Shown here in pieces: positions 25,882 to 34,150 of a stretch of 39,428 nt of DNA. The DNA comes from Clostridium sp. SM-530-WT-3G (GTDB lineage: Bacteria; Bacillota; Clostridia; Clostridiales; Clostridiaceae). The position numbers were made by a program, and so were the translations under genes. Below the pieces are notes generated by a model. The model was not told where the DNA came from. It did not search any database and worked only from the letters and a program-made list of their open reading frames with translations. Numbering within the stretch: position 1 is the first letter of the stretch; each line of letters starts with the position of its first letter. The DNA lies in assembly GCF_012843905.1 (NCBI RefSeq), contig NZ_JABAGC010000032.1, forward strand, positions 1-39,428, read 5' to 3'.

Positions 25882-25925
25882 TACCTCTTTTAAGGCAAGA
25901 ATTTAGCTGAAAAGAGGTGTTTTTT
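25882..25925 (+). terminator. terminator after trhP
   Basis: A 9-bp stem ACCTCTTTT/AAAAGAGGT (25883-25891 with 25910-25918) with an 18-nt loop and a U-run from 25920 (TTTTTT). It ends the mltG-trmR-trhP operon just before the PBP gene. Confidence 0.8.
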
Positions 25926-25946
25926 ATTTTTTTACAAAGATTTTAT

Positions 25947-27527
25947 ATGGAAAAGCGATTACTACATATTTTATGTGTTTTTATCACTATAATAGTTGTT
26001 TTATCTGTAAGAATTGCATTCCTTCAAATATATCCATCAGAAAATGTTCAAAGTTCTTATCAGAATCATCAGTTAGAAAATATATGTGATATGAAATACA
26101 ACATATTAGATACTAATTTCAAGAATATAATTAAATATAAAAAGAAATATGTTTTAGTAATAGATGCAAAGCCATTTAGTTTAAATAATTATGAAGAAAC
26201 ACTTCAAGATCTTATGACTCTAAATTTTATTATGAAGGGAGAAAATCCAGACTTTAATTATTCAGATATTATGAAGGAGAGTGGGAAGTTATACTATAGA
26301 ATATCAGAAGATACTTATAATAAAATAAATAAATTAAAAAATATAAAAGGTATATATGTATACGAATATAAAGAGTCAGATATTAAATATGCATGGAATA
26401 TTGGAAGTTTATTTTCTAAAATATTAGACTCAGAACATGAGAATAATTCTCTAGAAGAAAATTTGTATCAATATTTAAAAGATAACGAAACACCTAAAGA
26501 AGAATTTTATTTAGATAACAAAGCAATATATTCTAGGGCAAACTATACTGATAATGGAGAAAATAAAAATATACAACTTACAATAGATTATAATCTTACT
26601 GAAAATATAAATGAAATTTTAAATTCAGATAAATATGATAATCTTAAGAATATAGGAATAATTATATTAGAAAGTAATTCTGGTAAGATAAGAGTATTAA
26701 CTCAAAAAGATGAATCCCAGGCAAATATAAATTTAGCAATGCAGCAGATTGGGTATGAGCCAGGATCTATTTTTAAAATAATAACTTTAAGCAGTGCATT
26801 AGAAGATGGGCTCATAAGTGTAAATGAAAAATATAATTGTAAAGGAAATATATGCAAGGTGCCTCATGGAAGTATATCTGTAGAAAGTGCATTTGAGATA
26901 TCTTGTAATGATGTATTTGGCCAGGTGGGAGCTAAAGTTGGATATGATAAACTTATGTACTATTCTGAAAAATTAGGACTTTATAATAGAGTATTACAAT
27001 TTAAAGATTTAGATAAAAATGAAGCTTCAGGATTAAAGCCAGACCAAGAAGCAGGACTTAATAATATATCAATAGGTCAATGTATGAATGTTACGCCATT
27101 ACAGATGGCTGGCGCAGTAAATACAATTGTAAATAATGGTGTTTATGTTAGACCATTTATTGTAGAAGCTGTTTTGGATAAAGATAATAATATTATAAAA
27201 AGAATAGATACAGAAAAGTATAGGGTTTATAGCGAAACAACTTCTAGGATAGTTAAAAATGCAATGAAAAATGTAGTTTTAAAGGGTACTGGTACTAAAG
27301 CAGCAGTAAAAGGAATAAATATAGGAGGTAAAACAGGATCTGCAACAGGAAGTGATAAAAAAACTCATGGATGGTTTGCAGGATATTTCACCTACAAAGA
27401 TATAAATTACACTATGATTGTATTTACTCCGGATTTGGAAGGTATTAGTTGGAATAATGAAGAAGCAGGAGGAGGAAATACAGCAGCTCCAATCTTTGAG
27501 GAAATAGTAAAAAATATAACTGAATAA
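25947..27527 (+). CDS. class B penicillin-binding protein (SpoVD/FtsI-like transpeptidase)
   Basis: A D,D-transpeptidase that cross-links peptidoglycan. The 526-residue protein has one N-terminal membrane anchor (about 4-24), a divergent, short dimerisation region and a C-terminal penicillin-binding domain with SxxK (GSIFK, Ser274-Lys277), SxN (Ser319-Cys-Asn321) and KTG (Lys462-Gly464). It has no PASTA domains, unlike SpoVD of Bacillus. GTG 25917 lies in the terminator and is unlikely; ATG 25947 has only a weak AAAG upstream, so the start is uncertain. Its place directly before sigK suggests a sporulation role (spore cortex or septum), which is inference. Confidence 0.85.
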   Translation: MEKRLLHILCVFITIIVVLSVRIAFLQIYPSENVQSSYQNHQLENICDMKYNILDTNFKNIIKYKKKYVLVIDAKPFSLNNYEETLQDLMTLNFIMKGENPDFNYSDIMKESGKLYYRISEDTYNKINKLKNIKGIYVYEYKESDIKYAWNIGSLFSKILDSEHENNSLEENLYQYLKDNETPKEEFYLDNKAIYSRANYTDNGENKNIQLTIDYNLTENINEILNSDKYDNLKNIGIIILESNSGKIRVLTQKDESQANINLAMQQIGYEPGSIFKIITLSSALEDGLISVNEKYNCKGNICKVPHGSISVESAFEISCNDVFGQVGAKVGYDKLMYYSEKLGLYNRVLQFKDLDKNEASGLKPDQEAGLNNISIGQCMNVTPLQMAGAVNTIVNNGVYVRPFIVEAVLDKDNNIIKRIDTEKYRVYSETTSRIVKNAMKNVVLKGTGTKAAVKGINIGGKTGSATGSDKKTHGWFAGYFTYKDINYTMIVFTPDLEGISWNNEEAGGGNTAAPIFEEIVKNITE

Positions 27528-27600
27528 TAAATGAACTATTAAGAAACTTTTTTGCCATGCATACATATTATATTATGAAGCACTATCGTGGAGGAAAAAG

Positions 27601-28299
27601 GTGTTAATTATTAATAGCTTGATAGATTTCATATGCAATTCCTTTTTTTTAACAGGATATATAACCAATAGCAATACATTTCCATTACCATTAGATGAGG
27701 AGGAAGAAGAAAAATATTTAAAGCTACTCAAAGAAGGAGATAAAAATGCAAAGAGTATATTGATTGAGAGGAATTTAAGATTAGTGGCTCATATAGTAAA
27801 AAAATACTCATTTCCTAACAAAGATGTAGATGAATTAATTTCTATTGGTACTGTTGGATTGATTAAAGCTATTGACTCCTTTGATTCTGACAAAGGTACT
27901 AGATTGGCTACTTATGCTTCAAGATGTATTGAAAATGAGATATTAATGTTGTTTAGAAATAATAAAAAGCAAAAGAGTGAAGTTTATCTTGAGGATCCTA
28001 TAGGTGTTGATAAAGAAGGAAATGAATTTTGCCTGATGGATATACTAAGTAATGATAAAGATTGTGTATTAGATAAAGTTGAGAGTAATCTTCAAATAAG
28101 AGCTTTATATAAAAAATTAGGTGAATCTCTAACAGGAAGAGAAAGTTCTATACTGATAATGAGATACGGGCTTATTGATGGCAAGTGTAAAACACAAAGG
28201 GAAATAGCTATGAATTTGGGTATTTCTAGATCGTATGTATCGAGGATAGAAAAGAAAGCATTAAAAAAACTAAAAAAAGAGTTATTTGTAAAAAATTAG
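27601..28299 (+). CDS. sigK: RNA polymerase sporulation sigma factor SigK
   Basis: Sigma-K directs late mother-cell gene expression in spore formers and, in several clostridia, also acts early. The 232-residue sigma-70-family protein has a hydrophobic pro-sequence (about residues 1-25), region 2 ([16 protein letters not shown] ... DELISIGTVGLIKAIDSFD ... [13 protein letters not shown]) and region 4 with a helix-turn-helix (TQREIAMNLGISRSYVSRIEKKALKKL). It is uninterrupted: no skin-type element splits it. GTG 27601 follows GGAGG (27590-27594). A possible sigma-E -10 (CATACATA, 27560-27567) has no convincing -35. Confidence 0.93.
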   Translation: MLIINSLIDFICNSFFLTGYITNSNTFPLPLDEEEEEKYLKLLKEGDKNAKSILIERNLRLVAHIVKKYSFPNKDVDELISIGTVGLIKAIDSFDSDKGTRLATYASRCIENEILMLFRNNKKQKSEVYLEDPIGVDKEGNEFCLMDILSNDKDCVLDKVESNLQIRALYKKLGESLTGRESSILIMRYGLIDGKCKTQREIAMNLGISRSYVSRIEKKALKKLKKELFVKN

Positions 28300-28344
28300 A
28301 ATGATTATAATTAAATTTAATATATATATTGACATACTTATAAT

Positions 28345-28379
28345 AAGGGTGCTATGTTAAATATAGTGCTCTTGTTTTT
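28345..28379 (+). terminator. terminator after sigK
   Basis: An 11-bp stem with three G-U pairs (28345-28355 with 28363-28373) is followed by GTTTTTG. Confidence 0.7.
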
Positions 28380-28713
28380 GTAAAAAATAAGAAAAAACTT
28401 TATTGGAGAATTTTGTGATATTATTACTTGTGTCACTGCGTGTTGGTGTTATAAGTATGTGATTTATAAATTATTAAATTTAGTCTTATCAAACTTTTAG
28501 ACTTTTTTGTTGATATTAGGAATTTTGCTATATAATTTGTAAAGCCAAATAATAATATATATGATTTTCTAACTCTATAATGAACATATATAATAGTACT
28601 CGCTATTAATAAAAATAACAGTTTAACTTTAGTCAAACTGTTTGATTTTCTAGAATCAACAATAATATTCATATAACTTAACAGAACATGCAATAGTGTA
28701 AGGAGTGAAAAAC
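28380..28713 (+). other. 334-bp A/T-rich spacer upstream of pilT
   Basis: No supported gene. It contains a hairpin at 28617-28642 that looks better as a terminator on the minus strand, and a weak 5-bp stem plus T-run near 28482-28508. An 86-codon minus-strand frame here has no ribosome binding site I can see and runs through the hairpin, so I do not call it. No clear promoter for pilT was found. Confidence 0.45.
28617..28642 (-). terminator. possible minus-strand terminator in the pilT leader
   Basis: AACAGTTT (28617-28624) pairs with AAACTGTT (28635-28642) around a 10-nt loop. Read on the minus strand it is followed by ATTTTTATT, a plausible U-rich tail; on the plus strand the tail is poorer (TGATTTTC). 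Confidence 0.35.
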
Positions 28714-29742
28714 ATGGCGAAAATAGATGGACTGTTAATGGATATAGATATAGATAAAGTATCTGATATTCATATCACATCTGGGGCTAAACCTATGGTT
28801 AGAATTGATGGGAATCTTGTTGATGTTTGCGAAGAAATTATTTCACATAGTGTTGTTGAAGAATATATAAAAGATCTAGCTCCTGACAGATACGAAGAAT
28901 TTTTAGAAAATGGAGAAATAGATTTTAAATATAATAAACCAGGATTATGTAATTTCAGAGTAAATGCTTTTAAATGTAAGGGTAGTTATGCAATATGTAT
29001 GAGAGTTATAAAAGAAGCCATACCAAAACTCAAAGATTTATCTGATGCTTCAGCATTAAGATACTTTACAGAATTAAAGGATGGTTTAGTACTTGTTACA
29101 GGACCTACTGGTTCAGGAAAAAGCACAACTCTGGCAGCAATGATAAATGAAATTAATATATTTAAAGAAAAGCATATTATTACATTAGAAGATCCAATAG
29201 AATATGTATATAAAAATAAGAAATCAATGATAAATCAAAGGGAAGTCGGACAAGACACAAAAAGCTATGCAATGGGTCTGAGAGCAGCCCTAAGACAAGA
29301 TCCAGATGTCATACTTGTTGGGGAAATGAGAGATGCTGAAACTATAGAAATTGCATTAAGAGCAGCGCAGACAGGGCATCTTGTATTTTCTACTTTGCAT
29401 AATATGGGAGCTGCAAATAGTATTTACAGAATTATAAATTCTTTTGAAGCGGGACATCAGAATGAAATTAAAATTCAATTATCATCACTTTTGAGAGGTG
29501 TTGTTTCACAAATTCTTATTCCTAAAGCGTCTGGTGAAGGAAGAACTGCAGCTATGGAGATAATGGTGTGTACACCTGGAATAAAAAATTTGATAAGAGA
29601 AGGAAATTATGAACAGATAAATAGTTTCATTCAGATGGGAGCAAAACATGGTATGCAAACTATTGAGATGGATTTGAGAAAATTGGTTAATAATGGAACT
29701 ATTTCTAGAGAAGAATATGAAAAGCTTATTATGAATAATTAA
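28714..29742 (+). CDS. pilT: type IV pilus retraction ATPase PilT
   Basis: PilT is the hexameric ATPase that disassembles type IV pili and powers twitching or gliding. The 342-residue protein is full length with an N-terminal PAS-like domain (VSDIHITSGAKPMVRIDG), Walker A GPTGSGKST (130-138), Asp box around TLEDPIEY, Walker B RQDPDVILVGEMRDAET and His box AAQTGHLVFSTLHN. A GTG at 28705 is inside the ribosome binding site AAGGAG (28700-28705), so ATG 28714 is preferred. It stands apart from other pilus genes, directly before ftsA and ftsZ, as described for Clostridium perfringens. Confidence 0.94.
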   Translation: MAKIDGLLMDIDIDKVSDIHITSGAKPMVRIDGNLVDVCEEIISHSVVEEYIKDLAPDRYEEFLENGEIDFKYNKPGLCNFRVNAFKCKGSYAICMRVIKEAIPKLKDLSDASALRYFTELKDGLVLVTGPTGSGKSTTLAAMINEINIFKEKHIITLEDPIEYVYKNKKSMINQREVGQDTKSYAMGLRAALRQDPDVILVGEMRDAETIEIALRAAQTGHLVFSTLHNMGAANSIYRIINSFEAGHQNEIKIQLSSLLRGVVSQILIPKASGEGRTAAMEIMVCTPGIKNLIREGNYEQINSFIQMGAKHGMQTIEMDLRKLVNNGTISREEYEKLIMNN

Positions 29743-29818
29743 ATGATAAATAATCTGTATAAATTTTTTGTATATAAAATAAGGTAAAAGATTAATATAT
29801 AAAAGAGGATTTAAAAAA

Positions 29819-29842
29819 ATGTTGAATAATAATTTATTATGA
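29819..29842 (+). CDS. possible seven-codon micro-ORF upstream of ftsA
   Basis: ATG 29819 follows AGAGG (29804-29808) and encodes MLNNNLL to TGA 29840-29842, 37 bp before the ftsA ATG. There is no coding evidence beyond a start, a stop and a moderate ribosome binding site. Confidence 0.18.
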   Translation: MLNNNLL

Positions 29843-29879
29843 TAATAGATTTTTTTTGCAGAGAAGGGAAAGAGCAATC

Positions 29880-31145
29880 ATGCAACAAGAGATAATTACA
29901 GCTATAGATTTTGGAAGCTATAAGCTTTCAGCATCAGCTGCTATTAAAGATAATGAAGGAGAGATGCAGATATTAAATACTGTGTCGTGTAAGAGCAGTG
30001 GAATTGAAAAGGGATTAATTAATGATATAGATAGGTGTAGAGAAGCCATAAAAAATCTATTGAGTGATTTAGAAAGTAAAATAGAAAAACGTATTGATAA
30101 AGTAAATATTGGAATTTCGGCAAGAAAGCTAAGAATAATCGAAAAAACAATTGATGTAGAGATTAAAGAGAGTAAAATTACAAAAGAAGAAATTAGGATT
30201 GCTTTAAATAATAATAAGAATGATATTATTATTAATTCAGAGGAATGTGTTGTAGATGAATTAATTAATTTTTACGTGGTGGATGGTCAAATTATATTTG
30301 ATGATGTTGAAAATTGTGAATGTGATAAATTGCAAATAAATGTTACATCAGTTATTGGACTTAAAAGTGAAATAGAAAAGTATTATGAGGTGTTTGAAAA
30401 TACCCAATATACATTAGTTGGTATAAAATCTAATATTTTATGTGGAAAACATATTTTCTTGAATGATGGTAGTGATATACCAGGAGATTCTGCAATAGTT
30501 GATATAGGTGCTGGTAAAGTTGATATAGCTGTTTTTGATGAAGATGGTGTTGTAAACTTTATAAGTAGCATACCTGTAGGAGGAAATAATATTTCTAAAG
30601 ATATTTCTATATGTGCTGGAATTTCATTTGAAGAAGCAGATGATATGAAAAAAATATATGCAGGAAATTATAAATCATTATATAAAGACGAATCAGTTTC
30701 AGATGAAATTGAAGTTGGAACTGTAAAGGTATCGAAAGAATTACTTTATGAAGTTACTGAAGCTAGGATAGAAGAAATATTAAATCATATAAATATTGAG
30801 TTAAAAAAGACTGGTCATCTTGATAGAATTTGTAGTATAATTTTATATGGGGATGGAGTAAGCTATTTTGAGGAAATAAACAAAATTGTTGGTAAAATTT
30901 TCGATGCGAAAACGAAAGTTATGACAAAAGAAGATTTAGGAATTAAAAATTCAGAAAATATAACTTCTATGGCACTTGCTAAAGAAGTGTATGATAGATT
31001 AAATTTATTAGGTGATAGTAATATAATTTCAGTTAAGGATAATATTGAAGAACACCAAGTGAATAAAACAGAAAATTTACATTATAATGAAGGCGAAAAT
31101 CACATATTAAAAAAATTAAAAGGTTTCTTTAATAAGATTTTCTAA
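29880..31145 (+). CDS. ftsA: cell division protein FtsA
   Basis: FtsA is an actin-like ATPase that tethers FtsZ filaments to the membrane. The 421-residue protein has the actin-fold phosphate 1 motif [11 protein letters not shown] near the N-terminus, the phosphate 2 region [16 protein letters not shown] and the adenosine-region ILYGDGV. It ends with an amphipathic, basic helix [14 protein letters not shown] (408-421), the membrane-targeting sequence of FtsA. The sequence is divergent from Bacillus and E. coli FtsA but its place 14 bp before ftsZ supports the call. TTG 29856 could extend it; GAAGGGA at about 29862-29868 fits ATG 29880 better. Confidence 0.87.
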   Translation: MQQEIITAIDFGSYKLSASAAIKDNEGEMQILNTVSCKSSGIEKGLINDIDRCREAIKNLLSDLESKIEKRIDKVNIGISARKLRIIEKTIDVEIKESKITKEEIRIALNNNKNDIIINSEECVVDELINFYVVDGQIIFDDVENCECDKLQINVTSVIGLKSEIEKYYEVFENTQYTLVGIKSNILCGKHIFLNDGSDIPGDSAIVDIGAGKVDIAVFDEDGVVNFISSIPVGGNNISKDISICAGISFEEADDMKKIYAGNYKSLYKDESVSDEIEVGTVKVSKELLYEVTEARIEEILNHINIELKKTGHLDRICSIILYGDGVSYFEEINKIVGKIFDAKTKVMTKEDLGIKNSENITSMALAKEVYDRLNLLGDSNIISVKDNIEEHQVNKTENLHYNEGENHILKKLKGFFNKIF

Positions 31146-31159
31146 AGGGAGGAATTGTT

Positions 31160-32290
31160 TTGTTAGATTTTGAAGCAGATATGCAAGAATTAACCAACAT
31201 AAAAGTAATTGGTTGTGGCGGCGGTGGAAGTAACGCTGTTAATAGAATGATAGTTGAAGGATTAAAGAATGTTGAGTTTATTGTTATAAATACAGATAAG
31301 CAAGCATTATTACTTTCTCAAGCAAATCAAAAAATCCAAATCGGAGAAAAGTTAACTAAAGGATTAGGAGCAGGAGCGAATCCTGAAATTGGTAAGAAAG
31401 CGGCTGAAGAAAGTAGAGAAGAAATTACTGCTGCTATTAAAGGTGCCAATATGGTATTTATTACAGCTGGTATGGGCGGCGGAACTGGTACAGGTGCAGC
31501 TCCAGTAGTTGCAGAAATAGCTAAATCTATGGATATTCTTACAGTAGGTGTAGTAACAAAACCATTCCCTTTTGAAGGGAAAAGAAGAATGAGACACGCT
31601 GAAATGGGTATAGAAAATCTTAAAGAAAAAGTTGATACTCTTGTTATCATTCCTAATGAGAGATTATTATCAATGGCTGATAAGAAGACTACTTTATTAG
31701 ATTCATTTAAATTAGCGGATGATGTCTTAAGACAGGGTGTACAAGCGATTTCAGACCTTATAACAATAACAGGTGTAATTAATGCTGACTTCGCAGATAT
31801 TAAAGCAGTTATGCTTGATAAAGGATTAGCGCACATGGGAGTAGGATTTGGTAAAGGAGATAATAGAGCACAAGATGCTGTTAAACAAGCAATTTCTTCT
31901 CCATTATTAGAGACTTCAATTGCAGGTGCAACTGATGTTATTATTAACTTTACTGGTGGTGCAGATTTAGGAGCCCTTGAAGTATATGATGCAGCAGATG
32001 TTGTAAGAGAATCAGTTGATCCAGATGCTAATATAATAGTGGGAGCTGTAATAGATGAAACACTTACAGAAGAAGTAAGAATTACAGTAATAGCAACGGG
32101 ATTTGAAGATGAAGGTGGAAAGTCAGATGTAGCACCAACTCAATCAGCACCTAAAGCAATTCAAAGAGAAGCTGTAGTGGAAGAAGTTGTAACAACTACA
32201 ACAACTTCTGAACCAACAGTTGCAAAAGATCCATATGAATCTGATGATTTAGATATACCTGTTTTCTTAAGAAGACAGAATAAACGTTAA
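31160..32290 (+). CDS. ftsZ: cell division protein FtsZ
   Basis: The tubulin-like GTPase that forms the Z ring. The 376-residue protein has [13 protein letters not shown] (18-30), the tubulin signature GGGTGTG (106-112), the catalytic T7 loop in [11 protein letters not shown], a variable linker rich in Val, Thr and Ala, and the conserved C-terminal peptide [15 protein letters not shown] that binds FtsA/SepF. It starts at TTG 31160, 6 nt after AAGGGAGGA (31145-31153). It is followed by a strong terminator, so it is the end of the ftsA-ftsZ unit. Confidence 0.97.
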   Translation: MLDFEADMQELTNIKVIGCGGGGSNAVNRMIVEGLKNVEFIVINTDKQALLLSQANQKIQIGEKLTKGLGAGANPEIGKKAAEESREEITAAIKGANMVFITAGMGGGTGTGAAPVVAEIAKSMDILTVGVVTKPFPFEGKRRMRHAEMGIENLKEKVDTLVIIPNERLLSMADKKTTLLDSFKLADDVLRQGVQAISDLITITGVINADFADIKAVMLDKGLAHMGVGFGKGDNRAQDAVKQAISSPLLETSIAGATDVIINFTGGADLGALEVYDAADVVRESVDPDANIIVGAVIDETLTEEVRITVIATGFEDEGGKSDVAPTQSAPKAIQREAVVEEVVTTTTTSEPTVAKDPYESDDLDIPVFLRRQNKR

Positions 32291-32301
32291 GAAATACTAT
32301 T

Positions 32302-32334
32302 AAAGATGTAGTAATTGATACTGCATCTTTTTTT
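32302..32334 (+). terminator. terminator after ftsZ
   Basis: A 12-bp stem with one G-U pair (32302-32313 with 32319-32330, loop ATTGA) and a run of seven T (32328-32334). Confidence 0.9.
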
Positions 32335-32481
32335 GTACTATTTTTTATCAAATTTGTATAAAAATAATTCTTTTAGCTTTAAATATTTAGCAAGTTATGA
32401 AATTTAAATTGTACAGAAAAAGATAAAATGTAAATATATGAAAAAAGATTAAATGAAAAAATAATTTTATTCTATGTGATT

Positions 32482-32514
32482 ATGACAAAATTTTAAAACG
32501 ATTAAGGATATAAT
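32482..32514 (+). promoter_or_regulatory. spoIIG promoter with wide spacer and 0A-box-like sequence
   Basis: ATGACA at 32482-32487 and TATAAT at 32509-32514 are separated by 21 bp. The Bacillus spoIIG promoter, activated by Spo0A~P, is known for an unusual 22-bp spacer. TATGACAA (32481-32488) matches the inverted 0A box TTCGACAA at six of eight bases and overlaps the -35, as in that promoter. Function is inferred by this likeness. Confidence 0.55.
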
Positions 32515-32516
32515 AT

Positions 32517-32526
32517 TGTCTAGACA
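32517..32526 (+). promoter_or_regulatory. perfect palindrome at the expected spoIIG start site
   Basis: TGTCTAGACA is a perfect 10-bp palindrome two bases after the -10 box. TTGTCTAG also matches the 0A box TTGTCGAA at six of eight positions. It could be a second regulator site or a chance palindrome. Confidence 0.35.
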
Positions 32527-32543
32527 GATGGGAGGGCTGAGAA

Positions 32544-33347
32544 TTGATTGTTTATGCTGATATGATTGTGTTAGAAAATACTATTGTAAATTTATTCTTA
32601 TTAATAATAACAATGAAGTGTGCAAGGCATAAATATAAAGCTATTCCTATATTGGCTTCTGCATTTGTCGGAGGATTATATACAATGGTGTTATTCATAC
32701 CAGAGCTTAGGACATTAAGATCTTTTGTGGTTGAGATATTTGTGGCGTATTTAATGATTAGAATAACTTCAGGAAAAATGAAGTTTTTAAGCCATATAAA
32801 ATTATTAATTTTATTTTTATTACTTACATTTATGCTGAGTGGAATATGTTTTTTGTTTTCTATAAAACAAAATTATTATATATTAGGCAGTAGTTTTAAT
32901 ATTGAACATTATTCAATTAAATATATTATAATTTCTCTAATGATAATATATATTATAGGTTCAAGAGTTATAGACTATGTTAAAGAAAGGAATTTTGTTA
33001 ATAATTATTTATACAAAATAACTTTTAAAATTGATGATATAAAATATGAATGTAAAAGTTTTCTTGATACAGGGAATGAACTTAGAGAGCCAGTAACTAA
33101 CTTGCCATGTATTTTAATTGAAAAAGAATGCATAAAAAATTTGGATATTAAAGAAAAGTGTGCATATTATATTCCGTATAATGCTATCGGTTCACAAGGG
33201 AATTTGAGAGGAATAAGAGTGAATAATATACTCATTAACGGCAGAGGTATATCGAAAAAAAGAATAGATGCCATAGTGTGTCCGTGCAATGAGAAATTAA
33301 GTAAAGAAAACGAATTTAATGCTTTATTGTCAAGAGGGATAGTATAG
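32544..33347 (+). CDS. spoIIGA: sporulation sigma-E processing peptidase SpoIIGA
   Basis: SpoIIGA is the septal-membrane aspartic protease that cleaves pro-sigma-E after a signal from the forespore. The 267-residue protein has about five membrane segments in the N-terminal half (residues 1-145) and a C-terminal protease domain with the catalytic DTG (Asp175, in FLDTGNELREP). TTG 32544 follows GGGAGG at about 32530-32535. It lies 12 bp before its substrate gene sigE, the universal spoIIG arrangement. Confidence 0.94.
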   Translation: MIVYADMIVLENTIVNLFLLIITMKCARHKYKAIPILASAFVGGLYTMVLFIPELRTLRSFVVEIFVAYLMIRITSGKMKFLSHIKLLILFLLLTFMLSGICFLFSIKQNYYILGSSFNIEHYSIKYIIISLMIIYIIGSRVIDYVKERNFVNNYLYKITFKIDDIKYECKSFLDTGNELREPVTNLPCILIEKECIKNLDIKEKCAYYIPYNAIGSQGNLRGIRVNNILINGRGISKKRIDAIVCPCNEKLSKENEFNALLSRGIV

Positions 33348-33359
33348 AGGGGGGATATT

Positions 33360-34067
33360 ATGGAAAGAATATTTTTGCTTATAAATAGACTTCTATGTAA
33401 ATTGGGATTTTTAAGGAGAAATTTACATTATGTTGGAGGGAATGACGCATTACCACCACCGTTATCTAAAGATGAGGAAGAAGAACTTGTAAATAAGCTT
33501 AATAGTGGAGATGAATCAATTAGAAGTACATTAATAGAGAGAAATTTAAGACTTGTTGTATATATAGCTAGAAAATTTGAAAATACAGGTATATATGTTG
33601 AGGATTTAATATCAGTAGGAACTATTGGATTAATTAAAGCAGTAAATACATTTAATCCTGAAAAAAATATAAAACTTGCTACTTATGCATCTAGATGTAT
33701 AGAAAATGAAATATTAATGTATTTAAGAAGAAATAGCAAAGTTAAAGCAGAAATATCATTTTATGAACCACTTAATATTGATTGGGATGGAAATGAATTA
33801 TTATTATCAGATATACTAGGGACTGACAATGATACTGTGTACAATTTTATAGAAGATGAAGTAGATAAACAGCTTCTACTTATGGCTTTAAAAAGTTTAA
33901 ATGATAGAGAAAAAGAAATAGTAAGGTTGCGATTTGGTTTAAATGGAACTATGGAAAAGACTCAGAAAGAAGTGGCTGATATGCTTGGGATTTCTCAGTC
34001 TTATATTTCTAGATTAGAGAAGAAAATAATTAGAAGATTAAAAAAAGAAATTAATAGAATGATTTAG
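33360..34067 (+). CDS. sigE: RNA polymerase sporulation sigma factor SigE
   Basis: Sigma-E is the first mother-cell sigma factor of sporulation. The 235-residue precursor has the hydrophobic/basic pro-sequence [20 protein letters not shown] followed by [21 protein letters not shown], which corresponds to the SpoIIGA cleavage region of Bacillus pro-sigma-E. Region 2 ([15 protein letters not shown] ... [19 protein letters not shown] ... [17 protein letters not shown]) and region 4 ([29 protein letters not shown]) are intact. A G-rich ribosome binding site (AGGGGGG) lies before ATG 33360. Confidence 0.96.
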   Translation: MERIFLLINRLLCKLGFLRRNLHYVGGNDALPPPLSKDEEEELVNKLNSGDESIRSTLIERNLRLVVYIARKFENTGIYVEDLISVGTIGLIKAVNTFNPEKNIKLATYASRCIENEILMYLRRNSKVKAEISFYEPLNIDWDGNELLLSDILGTDNDTVYNFIEDEVDKQLLLMALKSLNDREKEIVRLRFGLNGTMEKTQKEVADMLGISQSYISRLEKKIIRRLKKEINRMI

Positions 34068-34078
34068 GTTGTCTATTA

Positions 34079-34107
34079 GTATAAAAGTATCATCTATCGG
34101 AAATAAT
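34079..34107 (+). promoter_or_regulatory. sigma-F/sigma-G type promoter of sigG
   Basis: GTATA at 34079-34083 and GGAAATAAT at 34099-34107 are separated by 15 bp. The -10 fits the forespore consensus GGnnAnnHT at every fixed position. It lies in the gap after sigE and about 45 bp before the sigG start, as expected for sigma-F transcription of sigG with sigma-G autoregulation. Confidence 0.78.
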
Positions 34108-34150
34108 GTTTAATGCAATGGATTTATTACTTCCGAAGGGGTTGATACTT

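Noticed and set aside
27541..27567. Sigma-E promoter for sigK
   Set aside because: CATACATA fits the -10 reasonably, but no -35 of the sigma-E type lies at 13-15 bp, so it is mentioned only in the gene entry.
28329..28358. TTGACA at 28329-28334 as a promoter after sigK
   Set aside because: Its best -10 (TATGTT, 28353-28358) overlaps the sigK terminator stem and TATAAT at 28339 is only 4 bp away, so it would not make a useful promoter.
28433..28693. 86-codon minus-strand frame in the spacer before pilT
   Set aside because: No recognisable domain or ribosome binding site, and a terminator-like hairpin lies inside it. A/T-rich spacers give such frames by chance.
31327..31836. 169-codon open frame on the minus strand inside ftsZ
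   Set aside because: It is antisense to a highly conserved gene, has low-complexity Ser/Ile/Pro composition typical of reversed coding DNA, and shows no ribosome binding site or family features.
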